Origin: Trichomonas vaginalis G3
Lineage: Eukaryota; Parabasalia; Trichomonadida; Trichomonadidae
Length of the DNA: 64,000 bases
Direction: 5' to 3'
NCBI RefSeq assembly: GCF_026262505.1
Contig: NC_067208.1
Location: 19,291,962-19,355,961, forward strand
In this document: positions 25,971-36,339 of the stretch, one piece after another
How positions within the stretch are numbered: the first letter of the stretch is position 1
How the letters are laid out: every line of letters begins with the position of its first letter
Position numbers and translations under genes: made by a program
Notes under the pieces: model-generated
Database searches by the model: none
Seen by the model: only the letters and a program-made list of their open reading frames with translations
Told to the model about the DNA's origin: nothing

Positions 25971-27919
25971 AGAGCAAGGACATAAAAGAAGTAGAGAACA
26001 AGGAAACCAAGAATTCTTAAAAATGCTTAAGGAAGACTATGGTTACCCAGATACTCTTGACTTTAGTGACAGATATAAAGAAGCTATTAGAAAGTTCAAG
26101 GAAGGAAATACTGACCCGAACCTATTTAGCTTTATGGTTCAGCACCAAATGGGATATAATTTCAAACCTGGAAAATACAAGCTCGCTAAGGGATATGATT
26201 TAATAGCATATCATCCAAATGACATGGATGAATTTACTCCGAGATATTTGGTGTCAGAGATAAATGATAATTCAACTATCTTCATGAAACGCGTAAAAAA
26301 TAGAGACGGAACGAAAGAAGAAAGGGTTATGAATGCGGATGGCTTAAATAGGGAACTTGTTAAAAACGGTCTCGGAATATATGAAATGCCAGCAGATGAG
26401 GTACAAGAAACTCCACAGGAAGAAGTTCAGATACAACCAGACATGGAAGAAATAGTTCAGCAACAACAGCTAGAAGAGCCTGAAGGAAACAAACAAGTCC
26501 CCTTTGGAAACTAACTTCACAGAACTAGATGAAGATTTGGAACAGCCGAAAAATCTTGACCCTCAACAAGTGTATGAGGAGAATATGGAATCTTTCCAAG
26601 AGTCTAAGAAAAATTCGGCTGACATAGTAGAAGAATATCGAAAAATGTTCGCCGACATACAAAAGACTCCAACATCAGATGAAAATATTCAGCATAGAAT
26701 GGAAGTACTGAAAAGAAAATGTACGCAAATACAACAATCCTTTTTACTTACGACCATATAACGTTCAATCTTTGGCTGAACTCGGTGAAAATAAAAGGTT
26801 AAATTTCAACAAAACATATAGAAATGAAACATTGTTTAAAGTTCATTCAGAACCTAACCAATATGGAAACAAACCTACTTTTGTTTCTGCAGACTATGGA
26901 ACTACAATGAGATGGGGTCATAAAGCTAATCCGGATAGGTGGTTCATAAACTTACAACCACAATTCCAAGAAGTTGTAGACGCAATGGAAGTGAATGGTG
27001 AACCAGATATAGCTGGTATTTTCAGCGCGGCTTTAATGCCATTGAAAGATATGAAAGATGCAGATATTTTGGACCAGTATGAAATGAACATGGCTGATGG
27101 AAATATAACACCTGACGTTCTAGAACATTTATCTCAAAGAACTACACAGAACCATAGAGATGGTATATTTGGTGAAGAGTTTAGAAAGAAAGTTAGGGAG
27201 AGAAGGAAGAGAACCTATTGTACATGACCTTGCAAACGAAAGTTTGCAAAATGTCATAAAAACTTACTTTGCAGACAATGAACCGAGAAGGGATGAATAT
27301 TTAAGAAAACTCAAATGGACAGTACCAAATGAAATGTTAGTATTGAAAAACATGTTCCTTGACAAAATAAAACCAACTACAGAAATAAATGACGCAAGAC
27401 TGAAACATTGGGTAAAAGCTTTCCCATTCACAAAAGATATTATTGGTAACATGGAAAGAAAACCAGAATGGCTACAAAAACATATATTTGGAAACGAGCT
27501 TATTCCATATGGACAAGCTCTGTTTGAAGAGCTTGAACCGGAAACTCAGGAAAGAGTCATGCAAACAATACGCGAAGACTCAAATACAAACTATGACAAA
27601 ATCTTTCTAGGATATAGGTTACCTGAGTTGGGCGACCAGAGCCCAAAGGCAAAAAGGACATGGGAAATTTACAACATACTAGGTGAACATGAGGCAAAGA
27701 TGCAACAACTTGAAGAGAGGGCAAGTTACCAAAAGCGACACCAAAGAAGAAGAGTAGAACAAAGTGAAAGTAGTGAAGAAGTAACTTCATCTAGTGAAAG
27801 TAGTGGCAATGAAGGAAAAAGAAGAGTTAAAAACTCAGTCAGGAAGAAAGTAAAGCTTGGTCCGAGTGGGTTCTATTATGACAATAAATCCAACTATTCT
27901 ATATTTTTACCCATATGAA

Positions 27920-29524
27920 ATGTACGCCGCTCAGAATATAACGCCAACAGTTTTGGATGCCATGAACGGAAATGTTTCCGAATGGTATAACGAATGCGAC
28001 AATGCCATTAGAAGGTCAGAAATAGTTCCTGGAACTTACGAATATACAACTGCTGTTTCTTATGGAAACGTAGGTGAGTTTGGAGAAGGTTCTTCAACAA
28101 CAGTAGATATTGCTTGCGACAGGTTTCATATTATTTCTATTGACAACTCATTCTTATACGTGGAACAAGACATTGAAATAAAACCTTCTGCCAAGTTGTC
28201 TGACAAGAAAGGTTGCAATGGAATTTTCTATGTCGGATACCAATATGCTCCAGAAGTTTTCATGGGATATAGATATATATTCTAACTCTGACTTAGTTCA
28301 AACAGTAACATGGGCAAACTATGAATGGTTCGCTTTGAGAAACTCAGTACAACCACAAGCTAGAGAACAAACAGACCAGTATGCAAATATTGAGAAAATA
28401 AGAAGACTTGACCCTAACGTTCCAGGAGTTTATGTTAACCTTTCTGGTTCAGATGGAACTGCTGCCACTAAAGTAAAACTGAAACTTAGAGTTCCTTTGT
28501 CATCTTTCCTCATCTTCAGGTTTTTAAGATACTTGCCAAACTGGGCAGGAAAAATTTCTATCGAACTTACTCCAAGCAAAAATAACTTAGTCATTGCACC
28601 AACACAAGACCCATTCAGCATTACTGAGCTGGAACTGGTGGAGCCAAGTTCTGTGACTTTTGCAAAGACAAAGTTGACTTAGACTTTGGTTTCTCAAACT
28701 TCAACAATGAAGTAAACTATTATTTCAATGCTGCTGGAACTGCTTGGGACCCAGTTAAGTTCACATGCGAAAAATTTGAATGCAAGAGAATAGAAAGCAG
28801 ACTTGCAGTCTATATGTTGGACCCAGATATTTCAAATGCTTTAGCTGCCAAATATATTGCAGTTCCACTTATGTTCCCTATACACCAAATATCTGTCAAA
28901 GACTTTGCAGGTGAAGTTGGAAACCAAAGTGCTGACCCAGGTGCAAGAACAGATATTGCTTTAACAACTGCAATGAAACATGCAGATACTATGTTTGTAC
29001 TGTTCAGACGAACTATAAATGACTATTCTTGTTTCTACAACCCTGGTATTAAATATCATATAAACATAGATGGCAAATATTATCCAAGAGAAGAATATTC
29101 TACAGTTGAGGATATGAGGTCATACAACTTGACATTAGATGCTATGAACTTTAACAACAACTTCACAACAACCATTAACCCTGAAATGCAAAGTTCTATT
29201 ATGCCATATGTGAAAGTATGGACTCATACAGGAGGTCAAAAAACTCAATATACAAATGGAGACCGTTCAAACTTTTGGCTTGGCATTCCATTTGCTGACT
29301 CAGAAGACTTTATGGGTGGTATTTCAACTGTTGGTACTGTACAAATACAATATACTGGTGACAGAGACGGTCCAGATGAATTGAAAGCAAAGAAGTTTAC
29401 AAAACCAATAGCACTTTTCACGGAAGATGCTCTTTTGAAGATTCGTTCGATGAAACCTGCTGGGGCTCCTCAGATTGGCATAACGACAGCTTCCATCGAG
29501 CAGATTTTGGCAGCAGGTCAGTAA
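27920..29524 (+). pseudogene. Polinton B major capsid protein (broken)
   Basis: Start MYAAQNITPTVLDAMNGNVS at 27,920; ends IGITTASIEQILAAGQ. Strand-rich throughout, with KLRVPLSSFLIFRFLRYLPN and WAGKISIELTP matching the element A capsid. Later segments (DYSCFYNPGIKYHINIDGKY, SNFWLGIPFADSEDFMGG) fit a second jelly roll. About 535 residues, a usual size for Polinton capsid proteins. About two breaks. Element A's copy faces the opposite way relative to its neighbours. Confidence 0.7.
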
Positions 29525-29835
29525 GTTGTTCTTGAACTGACTTCTCTCCGTCAAATATTGACAGTACGCCAGTTTTGACATAATATTGTAGATAAACTTA
29601 CCTTTAGAAATATCTGTAAGTTTTGAAGTTATATTTTTGTCTGCTTCAAGAACTTTCACCATTTCAGTTATACCAACTTTCTTTGCTTTATGAAAATATT
29701 TGGTTCAGCAAAGACTGCTATTCTATAACATTTACCATTGTTTGTATAAAGAACTATTCTGTCAATGTATTTGTATTGTTTGTGTGTGTAAACTTTGTTC
29801 TGCTTCAATTCGAAGAGATACTCGAATACGTCCAT
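29525..29835 (-). pseudogene. Small minus-strand gene after the capsid (broken)
   Basis: Starts MDVFEYLFELKQNKVYTHKQ at 29,835 and includes TEMVKVLEADKNITSKLTDI and SIFDGEKSVQEQLTDLLPKS. Its sense is supported by protein-like composition and by a promoter-like TTTTTATTCTAAGT region shared with the divergent gene at 29,854. About one break. No family recognised. Confidence 0.35.
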
Positions 29836-29853
29836 CTTTTTATTCTAAGTAAA

Positions 29854-30435
29854 ATGTCATTTCCGAAAAATAGAAGCGTGAGTGTTTCAAAAGGTTTAAT
29901 GGCGGTGGCAGATGTGAAGTTAAATTCACCAACTCAAACAAACAGTCAAAGTGTTGTTGTCAATGTCAAAGACAGAGATGTTGAAGTGGGGAAACCATAC
30001 GAAGACGAAGATGGTATAACAATTGTTCCTGTAAAAGAACAACCAACATATCCTGAAGTTAGCAGAGACTTAAGTTCTGTTGCAGATATTCGAAACGACT
30101 ACCAACAACTGAAAGACAAACTTCAAACTCAGGAGAAGATTTGTCAAGCTTTAAGTATAATGTTAAACTTGGTCGAACACAACCCTGTAAAAGTGAACTC
30201 ATATGTCATTGCACCTCATGAAGTTTTGAAAGAACTATTGAAACTTTTGACAGAGGCAGACGATATAAACATCAAAGAAATAGAACCCGACATTAGTTGC
30301 TGTGGTGTTTCATATAATGTCATTGACAAGATATACGTTATGAAAGGAGGTGAAACGTTGAACTTAAAGTATAGTTTCCCAGACGTCATAAAAATATTTG
30401 ACGACCACAACATTTCATTAAAATTTATTTGCTAA
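29854..30435 (+). CDS. Unknown 193-residue protein (family of 17,037 gene)
   Basis: Start MSFPKNRSVSVSKGLMAVAD, after TTTTTATTCTAAGTAAA. The N-terminal half is low in complexity with a DRDVEVGKPYEDEDGI segment; a helical middle (LQTQEKICQALSIMLNLVEH) precedes the conserved IEPDISCCGVSYNVIDKIYV core. It is the counterpart of the element A gene at 17,037-17,651. It looks whole, as does its partner at 30,442. Function unknown. Confidence 0.55.
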   Translation: MSFPKNRSVSVSKGLMAVADVKLNSPTQTNSQSVVVNVKDRDVEVGKPYEDEDGITIVPVKEQPTYPEVSRDLSSVADIRNDYQQLKDKLQTQEKICQALSIMLNLVEHNPVKVNSYVIAPHEVLKELLKLLTEADDINIKEIEPDISCCGVSYNVIDKIYVMKGGETLNLKYSFPDVIKIFDDHNISLKFIC

Positions 30436-30441
30436 GTAAAA

Positions 30442-30672
30442 ATGTCAAAACTTCTTGAAAGATGTTTGAAGAAAAATAATATAGACTTTATTTCATGTAA
30501 AGGACTTTACACACTTTTGAACGATATGAAAGACCCTGTTTTGTTTGTTCGTGTAGACAAAGGAAAGTTCTATGTCTTTACAAAATATTTGAACTTCTTA
30601 GACAGAGAACTTCAAGAAACGCCATGTGAAAGTTTAGATGAAGTTCTTCTCCACTTTCAGAAAAACTTTTAA
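30442..30672 (+). CDS. Unknown 76-residue protein (family of 16,771 gene)
   Basis: Starts MSKLLERCLKKNNIDFISCK only 6 bases after the previous stop (TAAGTAAAAATG). Pattern: basic helix, two strands (LFVRVDKGKFYVFTKYL), acidic final helix. Its element A counterpart neighbours the same two families. It looks whole. Confidence 0.5.
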   Translation: MSKLLERCLKKNNIDFISCKGLYTLLNDMKDPVLFVRVDKGKFYVFTKYLNFLDRELQETPCESLDEVLLHFQKNF

Positions 30673-30682
30673 ATATATATAA

Positions 30683-31479
30683 ATGGCAGAAGATATAATG
30701 GTTTATACTATTACGACTAAAAACCCTGAGTCATATAATTCTATAACAACAAACTTACAAAGTCCTCAAGGACGATATTGTAAACTAACTTTAAACACAA
30801 TGACGACTAAAGCCTGTTTTGCTCTTTTGACACCAGAAGACTTTATTGTTGTGAATGGTAAAAAATACTCCTTTGAAGATACTTACTCAGATATACCACC
30901 AACAGGTTTTGTTGACTTATTTAATACTTTAAGTACGGGTGTAACATGTGCTGCAACTAGAGCAGGTTTCATTATGTTTGGATGTCCGACTGAGTTTACT
31001 ATAAACGATATGAGCTATAATACAAAACTTATTTCTGGTTTTTACTACCAACAGTTTCCTATAACAGGAAAAGGTGTCATACAAGGAATGTCTATTCCAT
31101 TGACATTAAGCACACCAATCTTATATATTGTTTCAAACTTAGTTCAAAGTGTTATTCGAATGTCGACAGAAACTATTATGACCAAAAGATACTTATGCGT
31201 ATAAACAATACTTTCTCTGCTGGTTTGCCTATTGTTCATTCGAATGCAGAATTTTCAACCTTAGTGAACTCAAACACTTTGGCAAGTATAACGTTGACAT
31301 TAGTTGACGCAAACTTTGTTCCTGTAAAACTTTTATGTCCTATGTATTTGTCAATGACGGCAGAAAGTTTCGAATTGGAAGATGCAACTGGTGAAAGTAT
31401 TGTATTACAAGAACAACTTCAACAACAAATAGCTCAAGAACAACAAATGCAACAAATGCAACAACAAAGTCAAGAATAA
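30683..31479 (+). pseudogene. Minor structural protein, possible penton (broken)
   Basis: Begins MAEDIMVYTITTKNPESYNS, beta-rich throughout (GRYCKLTLNTMTTKACFALL, VIQGMSIPLTLSTPILYIVS), with a final LTLVDANFVPVKLLCPMYLS segment and a Q-rich tail of QQM/QQQ repeats. It matches the 16,048-16,810 gene of element A in its final strand pattern. About one break. Confidence 0.45.
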
Positions 31480-31508
31480 AAAAAAATATTTTTTTTATTT
31501 TTATAAAA

Positions 31509-32742
31509 ATGTACAGAATAGATGTTTCAGATTTTTATGACTTCCAAGCATTCAGAAATATGTGTCCATTTCGAGACTATAACAAAGCAGTCGAGAATTT
31601 GAAACGTTTAGTCATTTATGTCGACTCTGCCCCAGAATGTTATGATGAAAGAATGGGATGTTGTCTTTAACAAACCAAGAGCAACAATAGTGTCTGAACA
31701 AGAATGTAGACAGAAACTTAAGAAAATAAAAAAGTCGTACAAGTTGGCATGAAGATGTTAGATGCTTGGGATATCTTATTGTCAAAGTTAGAAAGATTTT
31801 TCAGTTCGAGGTATAAAGTTATACACCTTCTCCAAACTTCTATTCTATCTTCACTGGATATAAATATGAACAAGTAGAATGGAAAGAAAATATTATAGAA
31901 GCTTGGTTAGACCATGTCAAAGAAATTATATGCAATGGAAACGAAAAGGTTTATGAGTATATCTTATGTTGGTTTGCAAACATCTTACAACATCCAAGTG
32001 CTAAAAATGAAACTGCTCTCATTATAATTGGAAAACAAGGAACTGGTAAGAACACATTCTTTACAGATATCTTATGCAAACTGTTAGAGGGCTATTCGAA
32101 CCCGAATATGACAAACTTAGAAAACATCTGCGGTAAATTTAACTCCTCAATAGAGAATATGAAACTTATAGTTTGCAATGAACTTCAAAGTATAGATACA
32201 ACAAAAGTTTTGAACTCAGATGCTTTGAAGAGTCTTATAACAGACAAAGTTGGAGTTGTTGAAAGAAAATATAAAGACCAAAGAGTTTGTGAAAATGTTG
32301 CAAACTTCATTATGGTTTCAAACAATACTGTTCCGATGAAGTTAGAAAGTTCTGACAGAAGATATGTAGTTGTCAGAACGTCAGATTCTCATATGCAAGA
32401 TACAGAATATTTTGACGACTTAGCAGAAACTTTGACATCTGACTTTTACAACCACTTGTTCTCATATTTCATGACATTAGATATTTCAAAGTTCAATCCA
32501 AGACAAATTCCACATACCGAAGAGAGACAAACATTGTTAGAAGCAAACAAGAGTGTATATGAACTGTTCATAGATGAAACGACTTTGAGTGTTTAGATGA
32601 AAGGTCATTGTACGATTCGTATAAACAATATTGTCAAGAATATGGTTATATGACAGCGTCTAAACGAACATTCTTGGCAAATGTCAAAAGTCTTTTAGAC
32701 GTACAGAATGGTGTATATACAAAGAAAAATTTTTCTGAGTAA
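31509..32742 (+). pseudogene. Superfamily 3 (D5-like) helicase of Polinton B (broken)
   Basis: Replicative helicase remnant. A leading segment with PSPNFYSIFTGYKYEQVEWK resembles the region before the ATPase core in D5-type viral helicases. The core shows Walker A GKQGTGKNTFF, Walker B MKLIVCNELQSID, and sensor-like NFIMVSNNTVPMKLESSDRR with the arginine-containing YVVVRTS following. This order fits SF3. A small C-terminal domain ends TASKRTFLANVKSLLDV. About three or four breaks. It stands where element B would need a replication gene, since no polymerase was found. Confidence 0.75.
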
Positions 32743-32762
32743 ATTTTAAAAAATATTTTTTT

Positions 32763-32777
32763 TATCCGATAGAAAAG
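32763..32777 (+). promoter_or_regulatory. Pre-ATG TTTATCCGATAGAAA motif
   Basis: A T-tract with TATCCGA directly before ATG 32,778, as before the capsid and minor capsid-like genes of element A. Confidence 0.4.
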
Positions 32778-33195
32778 ATGGCAAAATTCATCTCAGTAAA
32801 CAAGTACATGTCAGGACTTAAAGAAGAACTAGACCCATTCACATATTTGAATGTTTACTTCTACCATTTGAAAAGTCTTCATTCAGCAAAGTTTGGAACA
32901 TCGAACCAGTTAAGTTTGCTATTGTGACTAAAAATGTGTGCGAAATTTTGAAGACTTAGACATAGAAGGTTTGTTACAGTCAAAGAAAGTTTTGACAGAA
33001 GGTTCTCAAACCTTAAAGAAGGCAAAGCATACAAACTTGTTATACCTTATGAACCAAAGAAAGCAGACGACTATGAATATTATGAGTCTAAGTTGTAGAA
33101 GTTCAAGGTAAATTGGGTAAAAAGATTTTAGAGTCTAAGCCAGTGTTTCTCCTAAAGAGGAAGAGAACATTGACATTGACCCAGAAATGTTCTAA
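32778..33195 (+). pseudogene. Small gene after the helicase (broken)
   Basis: Starts MAKFISVNKYMSGLKEELDP and includes FTYLNVYFYHLKSLHSAKF. The remainder is decayed, with roughly three breaks. No family is recognised. It converges with the 33,268 gene. Confidence 0.35.
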
Positions 33196-33267
33196 AATAA
33201 AATTTTATTTTTACATGTCAAATTTCTTTTTCTCTGGAACTGGTTCAGGTTCTTTCTTCTCTTTCTT

Positions 33268-33663
33268 CTACTTTCTTTTCTTTCTTTTCTCTCTTCTTCT
33301 TTCTGGTGGAGTTATGTCAAATTTCTCGCAACCATATTTATGTAAAAGTTCTTTGTCCTTTAATAGCTCATCTATTCTGTTTTCTATTTCATCTTCAAGA
33401 ACAGCGCATGTGTCTTCTTTGCATTCTAAGAACTTTTGTTGGACTTCATCTTTCCAAGAGGCGTCATCTCTGTCAACAAGTCTGTCATTGACAAATTTTA
33501 AGACTGCTCTTTGTAATGTTTTATGGTTCTTGTCATATTCCCAGAAACAGAACTTTAGAACAAATTCACCTTTCTTGTTTACACTATGTAAGATTTTATG
33601 GTCGACAGATGTTTTGCTGTCGAAAAGCTTGTCTCGAATATAGATAGCGAAATCGCTAGACAT
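33268..33663 (-). CDS. Unknown 131-residue protein (family of 8,514 gene)
   Basis: Starts MSSDFAIYIRDKLFDSKTSV. Shares LKFCFWEYDKNHKTLQRAVL and KFVNDRLVDRDD-type sequence with the element A protein at 8,514-8,888. A helical charged middle and a very basic end (PPERRREKRKKRK) follow, the end being absent from the A copy. One of the few whole frames in this half of element B. Divergent from the packaging ATPase over a 36-base AT-rich gap. Confidence 0.55.
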   Translation of the reverse strand: MSSDFAIYIRDKLFDSKTSVDHKILHSVNKKGEFVLKFCFWEYDKNHKTLQRAVLKFVNDRLVDRDDASWKDEVQQKFLECKEDTCAVLEDEIENRIDELLKDKELLHKYGCEKFDITPPERRREKRKKRK

Positions 33664-33699
33664 TTTCTAAAAGATAAAAATTTTAATTTTTCTAAAAAT

Positions 33700-34559
33700 A
33701 TGTTAGAAAAAAAGTTTGCTGACATTGACAAGAAATTTGAGAATGTTTTAAACAAGAACAAGAGGAAGTTAGAAAATGCTCAGATAAAAGCCTATACATG
33801 ACAAGTTCTTATTTGCTCAGAATGGTATAACAGGTCTAATTGCACCACCTGGGTCGGGTAAGACTTTCACTTATCTTAAAATGGCTGCACAACAACAAGA
33901 ACTAGATGAGAAGAACCCATTCTATGAGTTAGTAGTTTTTGTAGTACTTCTGGTCAATTTGACCAAACCGTCACAGATATTATAAGAGGTCTAATTAGTA
34001 ATGTATAAGGAATACTGAGTGTTAGATTGGATAAAGAGTACAAAGAAAGGTTTTTGAGTATAATGCTATAAATGAGTATATAAATTCTTAAGTTTAAAGA
34101 CCCAATGAGGATGCAGAAATATTAGAGAAGAAACACTTCAGAAACAAACAGAAAGAATAGAATACATTTCGAAGAAAATTGAATCTTACGATTGGAAGAC
34201 ATACCTCAATAAGATGTCTTCTTATCTTAGATGATTTCGCCTCTCATCCTTTGTTAAAAGACAGAGGAACAAGACATGTGTCAATTCTTAAGAAGCTCAG
34301 ACACTTTAACATTCAGTTGTCATTTGTGTACAGACAGCAAAGAGTTTTAAGTAAGGATGTTAAAAGAATACTTACTGACATTATACTTTTCGCCCGATTG
34401 TCCGAAGACGATTTCATGGAACTTATGAAAGAGTCTGGCAGGTAAGTTTTGACAGACATGAACTATGGGAGAAGTACAAAGTCATACAAAGACCCTCATA
34501 ACTTCTTTCAGAATTCATATCTACGAAACAAAGTTCAAATTGTAAAAAGTCAATCGTAA
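33700..34559 (+). pseudogene. Polinton B packaging ATPase (broken)
   Basis: Begins MLEKKFADIDKKFENVL. Walker A is LIAPPGSGKTFTYLK and Walker B is CLLILDDFASHPLLKD, followed by RHFNIQLSFVYRQQRVLSKD and DIILFARLSEDDFMELMKES, the same layout as the element A ATPase. A32/FtsK-type. About five breaks. Confidence 0.7.
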
Positions 34560-34654
34560 AAAATGTAAGTGTTTAGTCTTAGTAAGTCTGTTGTGGTGCT
34601 GGGCTGTATGGTTCTTCTGGCTTTGGAAGGCATTCGAAGAAGGGAACGTGAGAC

Positions 34655-35035
34655 ATTCGTTTGTGTCCTGTTGGAAGGAAACTTTTCTGTTGGAAGGAAA
34701 AACTTTTCCTGTCGGAAGGAAGAACTTTTCAGTTGTCGGAAAATATTTTCCTGTCGGAAGGAAAAACTTTTCCTGTTGGAAGGAAAAACTTTTCCTGTCG
34801 GAAGGAAAATTTTCCTGTGGAGGAAAAATTTTTCTGAAGTTCGCCAAAAAGTTCTCAATTTTCGAAAATTTGAATGGTTTATACGGACGGACAACTGGAA
34901 AAATTTTTCCTGGTCGGAAGGAAAATTTTTTCCTGTCGGAAGAAGAATTTTTTCCTGTCGAAGGAATTTTTTTTCCTCGTCGAAGGAATTTTTTTTCCTG
35001 TCGGAAGAAATTTTTTCTGTCGGAAGGAAGGACTC
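34655..35035. repeat. TTTTCCTGTCGGAAGGAAAA minisatellite
   Basis: About a dozen degenerate copies in two blocks (34,660-34,830 and 34,900-35,030). Each unit is an imperfect palindrome (TTTTCC with GGAAAA). C/T variation in TGTCGG/TGTTGG is common. It lies between the ATPase and the KilA-N remnant. Long open frames on both strands here are a by-product of the repeat. Confidence 0.85.
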
Positions 35036-35119
35036 GGAATGCCAGAAGGATTTGACAAGGCAATTTACTTTATAGAGCTACCTGACCATCTATCAAGCGT
35101 AAAAATAAAGAGTGCAATT

Positions 35120-35937
35120 TACTCTACTTGTTTGAAGTTGTCAAAATACTCTGTTATTTTTTCCTTTAAACATGGCAAATCTTCTTTGAAGGTAAGTATT
35201 GTACAACTTTAATATCATAGTGTGTTTGAAGGTAACGTATCTTGAAACTATTTGTTTCACATCTTCATTTGGGGTCATTGAATCGGTAAGTTTTCGCGAT
35301 AAGAACCAATTTCTGAATCAGATTTGTAAATCTTAGCAAGGTCGTAAAAGCTTTTGTTGTTTCTTCTGACTAAATGCAACATAACATATCTCTGTGTTTT
35401 CTTTTCATCTTCTTCAGTATAAATCATATACTTATAGTTTCTTTTCCTTTCCTTTTGGTACCGAACGTGGTATTCTTTTCTGAATGCTTTTGTCTTTTGC
35501 TTCAAGCTTGTTCTCTAGCTCTTCACGTTCTTGTCTATGAATTTCGTCAAGAAGTCTGTAAACATGCCAAGCATAACGAGGTGAAGCCCACATTGCTACG
35601 GCATTTACAAGAAGTCTATGTACATAATATCCTCTCAAACCGTTTGGCAATTTTTCACGATTTTCGTACGGAATCTCTACCCTCGGTTTTCCGAGGGTAG
35701 CAAACATATGAGGAAATTCTTCTAAAAGTTCTTTTGTCTGTTGGTTTTCAAACCAATGATGTGCTTGTTGCTTTGTAGAACGAAGAGCATCAAAATACTT
35801 TGCATTTGTACAATATCGTCTTTGACTGAACGAATGAGACGTAACTGTTTGTTATACTGTATGTACTCGTATTCTTCATTTATAGCTTCATGGACTATAA
35901 CTGTTGTTGTGCTCTCTGTTGTTGACAATATCTGTCT
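35120..35937 (-). pseudogene. KilA-N protein remnant of Polinton B
   Basis: Clear relative of the 7,546-8,406 gene: EAINEEYEYIQYNKQLRLIR, GLRGYYVHRLLVNAVAMWAS and VRRNNKSFYDLAKIYKSD are nearly identical between the two. The segment just before the KilA-N core differs because a different hairpin unit (TACCCTCGG with CCGAGGGTA, 35,670-35,700) occupies it. About four breaks. Preceded by the shared promoter cassette. Confidence 0.75.
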
Positions 35938-36004
35938 TTACATACAAAATAAAAATAAATAAAAATAAAACTAACTTTATTTTTTCTATCTTAAGGAAAT
36001 TCAT
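35938..36004 (-). promoter_or_regulatory. Shared promoter cassette, copy 4
   Basis: Same block as in element A: CTTAAGGAAATTCATGA at the outer edge, AACTTTATTTTTTCTATC, A-rich spacers and CTTTACATACAAAAT before the KilA-N remnant. Confidence 0.7.
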
Positions 36005-36230
36005 GATTTTCATGAGTTTTATGCAAGACCGAAAAAAGTCTGTCTAGAGAAATTTCACTGTTTTCATAGAGTTTTATGCAAGACCGAAAAAAGTCTGTCT
36101 AGAGAAATTTCACGATTTTCATGAGTTTTATGCAAGACCGAAGGAAGTCGGTCTAGAGAAATTTCACTGTTTTCGTACGGAATCTCTTCTCTCGGTTTTT
36201 CCGAGGAAAGCAATCTTATGCCATTTTACT
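36005..36230. repeat. 54-bp hairpin minisatellite, array 1
   Basis: Units begin at spacings of 55 and 54 bases (GCAAGACCG at 36,023, 36,078 and 36,132). Each has a conserved arm, TTTTCATGAGTTTTATGCAA, and a hairpin core (GACCGAAAAAAGTCTGTC or GACCGAAGGAAGTCGGTC). A last unit has CGTACGGAATCTC and a CTCTCGG/CCGAGG stem. Confidence 0.85.
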
Positions 36231-36265
36231 CAGATTTTTGTGCTGAATTCAGCAAAAATATATTT

Positions 36266-36325
36266 TAGGGTAGAAGGTTAGATCTAACCTGTTTTCTAAC
36301 CTGTTTTCTAACCTGTTTTTTTCAC
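36266..36325. repeat. GGTTAGATCTAACC module (covariant copy 6)
   Basis: Layout as copies 1 and 2, but every GGTGA half-site has become GGTTA or TTCTAACC: AAGGTTAGATCTAACCTG, then TTTTCTAACC twice. Only the last unit keeps TTTTTTCAC. Preceded by the palindrome GCTGAATTCAGC. Confidence 0.9.
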
Positions 36326-36339
36326 AAGCGTTTTACATG

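Larger units (their letters stand above)
25646..27918 (+). pseudogene. Long pre-capsid protein of Polinton B (broken)
   Basis: The span opens with repeats encoding PAGGTYI, then a P/T/Q/N-rich minisatellite region, then a globular part (FLKMLKEDYGYPDTLDFSDR, GKYKLAKGYDLIAYHPNDMD), a region with FVSADYGTTMRWGHKANPDR, and a C-terminal part with a serine/glutamate and basic tail (ESSEEVTSSSESSGNEGKRR). It looks like one long structural gene, or two, lying directly before the capsid gene. About three breaks. No enzymatic motif is seen. Confidence 0.45.

Noticed and set aside
34521-35075. Long overlapping open frames on both strands (110-180 residues)
   Set aside because: They are by-products of the palindromic TTTTCC/GGAAAA minisatellite, which lacks stop codons in several registers. 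The products are low in complexity and differ by register.
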